10,722 nt of DNA, from NCBI GenBank assembly GCA_009927375.1, contig RFNE01000246.1:1-10722 (forward strand), read 5' to 3'. Position numbers and translations under genes: made by a program. The notes under the pieces were generated by a model that made no database searches, was not told the origin of the DNA, and saw only the letters and a list, made by a program, of their open reading frames with translations. Below are positions 1 to 4,431 of the stretch, in pieces (the stretch's first letter is position 1; every line of letters begins with the position of its first letter). Origin of the DNA: Actinomycetota bacterium. Lineage in GTDB: Bacteria; Actinomycetota; Acidimicrobiia; Acidimicrobiales; Ilumatobacteraceae.

Positions 1-63
1 AAGAAGAAGATTGAGCTGGCCAAGAAGGCTGCTGCGAAGAAGAAGATCGAGCTGGCGAAGAAG
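1..63 (+). repeat. Two 27-nt near-identical units encoding KKKIELAKK
   Basis: Bases 1-27 and 37-63 match at 25 of 27 positions, with differences at the 12th and 21st base that are both silent. Both encode KKKIELAKK, with AAA between them. The period is 36 nt, or 12 residues. The repeat lies in the charged helical extension of the DksA-like gene and is cut by the window edge, so more copies may lie upstream. Such repeats usually arise by replication slippage within a Lys/Ala-rich coding region. Confidence 0.75.
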
Positions 64-818
64 GTCGCACGCAAGAAACTCGAAGAGAAGCGTGCGATTG
101 AAGCGGCCGCAAGAAGGCACAGCGCGACAAAGAGATGGAACGTCGTCGCATTGCGGCCGAGAAGAAGAAGGCGCAACTCGCCCGTCAGAAAGAACTCGCT
201 CGGATTGCCAAGGAGAAGGCGAAGGAAAAGGCCCGCATCGCCGCCGAGAAGGCCGCAATTCGTGAGGCGAAGGAAAAGGAACGGATCGCGATTCGCGAGG
301 CCAAGGAAGCTGCGCGTCTCGCAGCCGCGGAGGCCAAGCGGGCAGAAGAGGCACGCCTCGAAGCCATTCGCAAGAAGAACGAACCGAAGCCGAAGGCCAC
401 CCACGAAAAGACCGAATTCCTCGATGGCATCTATGCGACGAAGGATTTCGACCACAAGTTCCTCGCATCGCAGCGCGAACTCCTCCTCGAGATGCGTGCG
501 GTGCGAACCACCCAAGCGGCACGCCTCGAAGATGAGGCCCATGCCCTGATCGAGGACGTCGAGATGGGTGACGTGCAGTTCGACGAAGAGGGTGGCGAGG
601 GCGACACGATGGTCGTCGAGCGTGAGCGCGACCTCGTTCTCTCGGCCGAGGCGCGTCACGAGATTCAGGAAATCGATGCCGCGCTCGAGCGAATCCGAGT
701 CGGGGATTACGGCTATTCGATCCACAGCGGTCTGCCGATTCCACGCGAGCGCCTCAAGGCGATCCCGTGGACGCAGGAGTCGGTGCAGGAGCGTGTTGGC
801 GGCCTCGGTCGTCGATGA
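1..818 (+). CDS. DksA/TraR-family protein with long charged helical N-terminal extension; 5' truncated by window, one apparent frameshift
   Basis: Members of this family bind RNA polymerase in its secondary channel. The C-terminal part (from about 408) has the actinobacterial DksA/TraR pattern: an ELLLEMRAV helix, FDEEGGEGDT, VVERERDLVLS, then GDYGYS...SGLPIPRERLKAIPW. The zinc-finger cysteines are absent: serine stands at the usual first and second Cys positions and near ESVQ. The N-terminal part (1-405) is almost only Lys, Ala, Glu, Arg, Ile and Leu and should form a long charged helix; Streptomyces relatives carry Lys/Ala-rich extensions too. The frame runs from base 1 to about 110 in frame 1 (KKKIELAKKAAA...), then continues in frame 3 (KKAQRDKEMERRR) without loss of character. 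One base is missing near 109-113, and restoring an A in GCAAG gives GCA AAG AAG. The methionine at 135 is therefore probably not the real start. The gene overlaps lspA by ATGA. The domain call is firm; a DksA-like function is inferred. Confidence 0.82.
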
Positions 819-1330
819 CCGTCGCTGACGAGGCGATCACGACTCATCGGGTTCGCCAACCAATTGCCGGTGCGCTCGTAGGGGCGGCGGTCTTTGTCGC
901 GCTCGATCAGCTCACCAAGTGGTGGGCGCTGAATGCTCTCGACGATGGCCACACCATCCACATCGTCTGGACGCTTCGCCTTTCACTCGCATTCAACGAA
1001 GGAATGGCGTTCTCGCAAGGCACGGGTCTCGGTCGAGTCATCGCACTCGTGGCCGCGATCGTCGTGGTCGCACTCGTGCGGTCGCTGCGAACCAACGTCG
1101 ACCAGCGTGCTCGGATCGCAACCGTTCTCGTCATCGGTGGAGCGCTCGGCAACGTGGTGGATCGGGTGTTCCGCGGGTCATCGTGGCTGGACGGCGCGGT
1201 CGTTGACTTCATCGACCTCCAGTGGTGGCCAGTTTTCAATCTTGCCGACATGGGCATTGTGTGCGGGGCGATCTTGCTTGCGTACACCGTCGTTCGACCG
1301 TCGCGTGCACCGGAGTATCCGCGTGGCTGA
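815..1330 (+). CDS. lspA: Lipoprotein signal peptidase (signal peptidase II)
   Basis: This inner-membrane aspartyl protease removes the signal peptide from diacylglyceryl-modified prolipoproteins at the lipobox cysteine. The 171-aa product has the usual family length and four expected membrane segments, near residues 16-38, 52-68, 72-90 and 139-160. Family motifs are in order: DQLTKWWA (31-38), FNEGMAF (60-66), GGALGNVVDR (108-117) and FNLAD (141-145). The catalytic aspartate pair is D116 and D145. The start is taken at ATG 815, whose ATGA overlaps the stop of the DksA-like gene, the usual sign of translational coupling. An earlier in-frame ATG at 767 would add 16 residues that do not look like LspA. 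rluD follows with an 8-nt overlap. The order DksA-like, lspA, rluD is conserved in many actinobacteria. The gene is intact. Confidence 0.97.
   Translation: MTVADEAITTHRVRQPIAGALVGAAVFVALDQLTKWWALNALDDGHTIHIVWTLRLSLAFNEGMAFSQGTGLGRVIALVAAIVVVALVRSLRTNVDQRARIATVLVIGGALGNVVDRVFRGSSWLDGAVVDFIDLQWWPVFNLADMGIVCGAILLAYTVVRPSRAPEYPRG
1312..1315 (+). promoter_or_regulatory. Ribosome binding site of rluD, inside lspA
   Basis: GGAG lies 7 nt before the GTG at 1323, within the last codons of lspA. It decides the rluD start: the open frame continues upstream to 933, but that part only shadows lspA in another frame. Confidence 0.7.
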
Positions 1331-2240
1331 GGAGCTGATTCCTTCCGCGCTTGCCGACCAGCGCCTGGATCGCGTCGTATCGATCATCGCCGACGTGAGT
1401 CGGTCGGTCGCCGCTGCGCTCATCGATGCCGGAGCCGTCACCGTTGACGGGGAGGTGTGGGGTTCGGGCAAGGTGAAGGTGCGCGAGGGTCAACGCATCG
1501 CCGTCGATGTCTCGCTCGTGCCACGAAAGGAGCTACCGGCTGCGGATGAGTCGGTCGCACTCGACGTGGTATTCGTCGATGCCGACGTGATCGTGATCAA
1601 CAAGCAACCGGGAATCGTCGTTCATCCTGGTGCGGGCAATCCGACGGGCACCGTCGTGAACGGTGTGCTCGCGTTGTATCCGCAGGTCGCAGAAGTTGGC
1701 GATCCGATGCGGCCGGGGATCGTGCATCGCCTTGATGCGGGCACATCGGGGCTGATGGTGATTGCTCGGTCCGCTCGGGCATACGACGCGCTCGTTGATG
1801 CGCTCACTCGCCGCGACGTCACGCGCGTCTACAGCGCACTCGTGTGGGGGCATCCGGAAGTTGACGAGGGGGTCATCGACGCACCGATCGGTCGCGATCA
1901 TCGGGATCCGACGAAGATGGCCGTCGTCGTCGACGGCAAGGTCGCGCGCACGCGCTTTGAGGTCATGGAGCGGTACGAGACGCCGCAGCCGTGTGCACTC
2001 GTCGAGTGTCGATTGGAGACGGGTCGCACCCATCAGATCCGCGTCCATCTCGAGTCGATCGGCCATCCCGTGGTCGGCGACGCCGCATACGGCGGCGCAC
2101 GAAGTTCGTTGTCCGCACCGCGTCCGATGCTGCATGCTCGTCGACTGTCCTTTGCTCATCCCGGCACGGGCGAGGAAGTGTCGTTCGAGGCGCCAATGCC
2201 ACGCGACATGGCCGATGTGGTTGCGAGGTGTGGTCGCTAG
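1323..2240 (+). CDS. rluD: RluA/RluD-family 23S rRNA pseudouridine synthase
   Basis: The enzyme isomerises specific uridines to pseudouridine; RluD itself modifies helix 69 of 23S rRNA. The 305-aa product starts with an S4 RNA-binding domain (about residues 10-62, LADQRLDRVVS ... VTVDG). The catalytic domain follows, with NKQPGIVVHP (93-102), then the active-site motif HRLDAGTSG (135-143) holding catalytic D138. Further on are RTHQIRVHLESIGHPVVGD and YGG. GTG 1323 is chosen because it has a good ribosome binding site 7 nt upstream, overlaps lspA by 8 nt and places the S4 domain at the N terminus. It ends 4 nt before the stop of the convergent Rrf2 gene. The family and activity are clear. The exact target uridines are inferred, and rluD rather than a paralogue is the most likely assignment because of synteny with lspA. 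Confidence 0.93.
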   Translation: MAEELIPSALADQRLDRVVSIIADVSRSVAAALIDAGAVTVDGEVWGSGKVKVREGQRIAVDVSLVPRKELPAADESVALDVVFVDADVIVINKQPGIVVHPGAGNPTGTVVNGVLALYPQVAEVGDPMRPGIVHRLDAGTSGLMVIARSARAYDALVDALTRRDVTRVYSALVWGHPEVDEGVIDAPIGRDHRDPTKMAVVVDGKVARTRFEVMERYETPQPCALVECRLETGRTHQIRVHLESIGHPVVGDAAYGGARSSLSAPRPMLHARRLSFAHPGTGEEVSFEAPMPRDMADVVARCGR

Positions 2241-2244
2241 TCGG

Positions 2245-2691
2245 CTAGTGGTGTAGCTCGGGCCACGGGGCAGAACCCCGTGCAGCCTCGGCAATCTTGG
2301 CGAGTGTGTAGTCCGCAAGGTGCTGGCGCATGTGTTCACCCGCGACGTTCCAGATTGCAAGGAGCACGCAGTGCCCTTCATGGTCGCAGGCACCGTCTTG
2401 GTGCGGTTCACCGAAGTCGCCGAGGGTGATCGGTCCGTCGGCTGCCGCGATGATGTCCGAGAGTCGGATCTCCTCTGGGCTCTTTGCGAGGACGTAACCG
2501 CCACCGACGCCACGCTTGGACTTCACGAGTCCCGCACCCTTCAGCACGAGCAGGATCTGCTCGAGATAGGGCTGGGGGAGCCCGGTTCGTGCAGCGATGT
2601 CGCGCACGGACGTCGGACCCGTGTCGTCACGGTGGAGGGCGAGCGAGAGCAGCGCGCGACACGCATAGTCGCCCCTCGTCGAAACTCGCAC
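2245..2691 (-). CDS. Rrf2-family transcriptional regulator, possibly iron-sulfur or redox sensing
   Basis: This is a small DNA-binding regulator of 148 aa, normal for Rrf2/IscR/NsrR proteins. The N terminus MRVSTRGDYACRALL and helix-turn-helix (about 28-68, SVRDIAARTGLPQPYLEQIL ... GGGYVLAK) are typical, followed by the dimerisation helix. IscR and NsrR bind a cluster through three cysteines. Here only C102 and C108 remain in that loop (GACDHEGHC), with H97, H104 and H107 close by and C11 in the first helix. The ligand set may therefore resemble two-cysteine members such as RsrR, or the protein may not hold a cluster. GTG at 2691 is chosen because the family homology begins there; the frame stays open to 3618 but only as an antisense shadow of the next gene. 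There is no Shine-Dalgarno sequence. The regulated genes are unknown; the divergent phosphatase gene is a candidate, as is the regulator's own promoter. Confidence 0.9.
   Translation of the reverse strand: MRVSTRGDYACRALLSLALHRDDTGPTSVRDIAARTGLPQPYLEQILLVLKGAGLVKSKRGVGGGYVLAKSPEEIRLSDIIAAADGPITLGDFGEPHQDGACDHEGHCVLLAIWNVAGEHMRQHLADYTLAKIAEAARGSAPWPELHH
2264..2282. terminator. Perfect 7-bp GC-rich hairpin after rluD
   Basis: CACGGGG, loop CAGAA, CCCCGTG forms a perfect stem 23 nt past the rluD stop. It lies inside the 3' end of the Rrf2 coding region, where it reads ARGSAPW on the other strand. There is no T-run, as is common for actinobacterial terminators. It could stop rluD transcripts. 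A chance structure in GC-rich coding DNA is the alternative. Confidence 0.35.
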
Positions 2692-2706
2692 GTAGGTAGT
2701 GTAGGT
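2692..2706. repeat. Direct repeat GTAGGT-AGT-GTAGGT in the divergent intergenic gap
   Basis: Two perfect 6-bp copies at 2692-2697 and 2701-2706 are separated by 3 bp and fill most of the 24-bp gap between the Rrf2 and phosphatase start codons. The position suits an operator for autoregulation, but the known Rrf2 operators are palindromic, so this is only a positional suggestion. Confidence 0.3.
2698..2703 (-). promoter_or_regulatory. Possible -10 element (TACACT) of a leaderless Rrf2 transcript
   Basis: On the minus strand TACACT (TAnnnT type) spans -12 to -7 relative to the G of the GTG start at 2691, exactly the spacing needed for a transcript beginning at the start codon. No Shine-Dalgarno sequence is present, and leaderless mRNAs are common in actinobacteria. 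No clear -35 element is visible. Confidence 0.4.
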
Positions 2707-2715
2707 CGCACCCTC

Positions 2716-3837
2716 ATGACGACCGAAGCGCCTACTCTGCGCATCCCCAATTACACAGGTGCGTGCACGGCCAACATCGTTCCATCGGTCCTCGGACCCA
2801 GTGGTTGTGACGCACTGCCATCCTGGATGCCTGATGTGGCTCGCGGAGCACGCAGCGTCGTGGTGCTCGTGCTCGATGGTCTTGGCTGGCATCAGCTTGC
2901 TACTCGGCGCCACCTTGCACCGACTCTGGCGTCGATGTCGGGCGGACCGATCACCACCGTGGCACCGACGACGACGGTCACTGCGCTCACGTCGATCGCC
3001 ACCGGTCTCGCGCCGGGCGAACACGGGATGATGGGGTATCGCATGGATCTCGGGCGTCGAGTCGTGCAGATGTTGCGCTGGGCCGACGATCGCGGAGACG
3101 TGCGCAGGGAGTTTCCGCCCGAGATGGTGCAGCCGTGCATTCCATTCATGGGGGCCAAGGTGCCCGTCATCAGCCGCGCCGAACTCGAGGGCACCGCTTT
3201 CACCGATGCCCATCTGCGCGGTACGAGTGCTCTCGGATGGAAGGCGGCATCGTCGATCGCCGTCACGATCGGTGAACAACTGCGGTCGGGTGCGCGTTTC
3301 GTCTATGCGTACTACGACGGGGTCGACAAGATCGCCCATGCCTGCGGATTCGGCGAGTACTACGACGCGGAACTGCGTCAAGCCGATCGCATCGTCGGAG
3401 ACGTCTGCACGCAGCTCGGATCCGATGACGTGTTGCTCGTCACCGCGGATCACGGTCAGGTCAGCGTCGGTGACGATCTCACGCCGCCACACGACGATGT
3501 GATGCGACACGTCGCCTACCAGTCGGGCGAAAGCCGGTTCCGGTGGCTGCACGTGAAGTCGGGGAGGGCCGATGACGTCGTCGCCGCCGCCCGACAACAC
3601 CACGGAGGCGTCGCCCATGTCCTCACGCGTGACGAGGTCATCGATCGTGGAGTGTTTGGTCCTCGCGTGTCAGACGCCGCACGCAAGCGCCTCGGCGACG
3701 TCGCGCTGATCCCCTTTGGTCAACACAGTTTTGAAGACCCCGAGGAGAACGGTCCGCACGCACTCGTCTGTCGCCACGGGGCGCTCACCGACGAAGAATT
3801 GGACGTTCCACTGTTGGCATTGCGTGGCGGGAACTGA
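2716..3837 (+). CDS. Alkaline phosphatase superfamily protein (nucleotide pyrophosphatase/phosphodiesterase type)
   Basis: This is a two-zinc phosphoesterase of 373 aa with unknown substrate. The metal and active-site motifs of the superfamily are in order: VLVLDGLGW (metal ligand D54), the nucleophile region APTTTVTALTSIATG (83-97, probably T86), DGVDKIAHACG (D204 and H208), TADHGQ (D245 and H246) and the final RHGALTDEEL (H354). It lacks an obvious signal peptide, so it may act in the cytoplasm, unlike many secreted phosphatases. ATG 2716 is chosen because the family-like start (RIPNYTG...) follows at once; the open frame reaches back to 2320 only as an antisense shadow of the Rrf2 gene. 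No good Shine-Dalgarno sequence is seen. The Rrf2 gene starts 24 nt away on the other strand, and bpa follows after 12 nt, so co-transcription with bpa is likely. The superfamily is certain; the reaction on a particular nucleotide or lipid is not known. Confidence 0.9.
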   Translation: MTTEAPTLRIPNYTGACTANIVPSVLGPSGCDALPSWMPDVARGARSVVVLVLDGLGWHQLATRRHLAPTLASMSGGPITTVAPTTTVTALTSIATGLAPGEHGMMGYRMDLGRRVVQMLRWADDRGDVRREFPPEMVQPCIPFMGAKVPVISRAELEGTAFTDAHLRGTSALGWKAASSIAVTIGEQLRSGARFVYAYYDGVDKIAHACGFGEYYDAELRQADRIVGDVCTQLGSDDVLLVTADHGQVSVGDDLTPPHDDVMRHVAYQSGESRFRWLHVKSGRADDVVAAARQHHGGVAHVLTRDEVIDRGVFGPRVSDAARKRLGDVALIPFGQHSFEDPEENGPHALVCRHGALTDEELDVPLLALRGGN

Positions 3838-3849
3838 CACAGTGGAGTC

Positions 3850-4341
3850 ATGAGCGAAACCCCCAGCATGAACCCAAATTCAGGCGAACATCTCGAAGGT
3901 GGCGAGGTGGTGGCGCCCGCAGAAGAAGTTCCCACCGAATCGGTGACGGCGCCGGCCAAGGTGATGCGCATCGGGTCGATGATCAAGCAGTTGCTCGACG
4001 AAGTGCACTCCATGAATCTCGATGCCCCGAGCAGGGAGCGCCTCGCCGAAATCTACGAGCGTTCGATCATCGAGTTGACCGAGGCACTGTCTCCCGATCT
4101 GGCAGAGGAATTGCGCACGCTTGCGCTGCCGTTCAAAGACGGTGTGATCCCGACCGATAGTGAATTGCGCGTCGCTAAGGCCCAGCTCGTCGGTTGGCTC
4201 GAAGGACTGTTCCATGGCATCCAGGCGACGCTGTTTGCACAGCAGATGGCGGCACGCCAGCAACTCGACCAGATTCGTCAGCTCCCGGGAACTCCGAACG
4301 GTCCGAATGGCGGTCCGGCGGCTCCGGGTAACTACCTGTAA
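3850..4341 (+). CDS. bpa: Bacterial proteasome activator Bpa/PafE
   Basis: Bpa forms a dodecameric ring that opens the gate of the 20S proteasome without ATP and feeds it poorly folded proteins such as HspR in mycobacteria. The 163-aa product has the family's acidic disordered N terminus (1-35). The four-helix core follows, containing PAKVMRIGSMIKQLLDEV (35-52), LPFKDGVIPTDSELR, and AQLVGWLEGLFHGIQ with FAQQMAARQQL. A flexible Gly/Pro/Asn-rich tail ends in GNYL. That end matches the mycobacterial GQYL tail, which inserts into the proteasome alpha-ring pockets, apart from Q to N. It lies 12 nt after the phosphatase gene. GGAG stands only 2 nt before ATG 3850, which is close for a ribosome binding site; the next in-frame ATG (3868) has none. 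The organism should therefore encode prcA and prcB elsewhere. The identification is strong. Confidence 0.95.
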   Translation: MSETPSMNPNSGEHLEGGEVVAPAEEVPTESVTAPAKVMRIGSMIKQLLDEVHSMNLDAPSRERLAEIYERSIIELTEALSPDLAEELRTLALPFKDGVIPTDSELRVAKAQLVGWLEGLFHGIQATLFAQQMAARQQLDQIRQLPGTPNGPNGGPAAPGNYL

Positions 4342-4359
4342 ACCGATTCGTTCATTGAC

Positions 4360-4384
4360 CTGCGCGGTTCGCAAGGCGGCGCAG
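4360..4384. terminator. Weak inverted repeat between bpa and dnaE
   Basis: CTGCGC (4360-4365) pairs with GCGCAG (4379-4384) across a 13-nt loop, 19 nt past the bpa stop. There is no T-run and the loop is long. It may help end the phosphatase-bpa transcript before the dnaE promoter, but chance is a fair alternative. Confidence 0.22.
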
Positions 4385-4391
4385 ACCCCAC

Positions 4392-4400
4392 TGCTACTGT
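4392..4400 (+). promoter_or_regulatory. Possible extended -10 promoter of dnaE (TGC-TACTGT)
   Basis: TACTGT (4395-4400) fits TAnnnT and is directly preceded by TGC, the extended -10 pattern. A start near 4407 would leave a leader of about 25 nt that contains the dnaE ribosome binding site. No good -35 stands at 17 bp; TTGACC at 4355-4360 is too far away. It lies in the 90-nt gap between bpa and dnaE, the largest gap in the window. Confidence 0.35.
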
Positions 4401-4416
4401 CGTTGGCTTACTGACG

Positions 4417-4425
4417 AAAAGGAGG
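4417..4425 (+). promoter_or_regulatory. Strong Shine-Dalgarno sequence of dnaE
   Basis: AAAAGGAGG lies 6 nt before GTG 4432. It is the best ribosome binding site in the window and fixes the dnaE start, with the PHP-domain residues THLHVHTEFS starting five codons later. Confidence 0.88.
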
Positions 4426-4431
4426 CCCTCG

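Noticed and set aside
933..1322. Upstream extension of rluD through lspA in another frame
   Set aside because: The translated part is Ser/Arg-rich and matches no S4 or synthase domain. The GTG at 1323 has a ribosome binding site and fits the family start.
2692..3618. Minus-strand open frame extending the Rrf2 gene upstream to a 457-aa protein
   Set aside because: It lies antisense to the phosphatase gene and shows no domain; Rrf2 homology begins exactly at GTG 2691. GC-rich DNA often leaves the antisense frame open.
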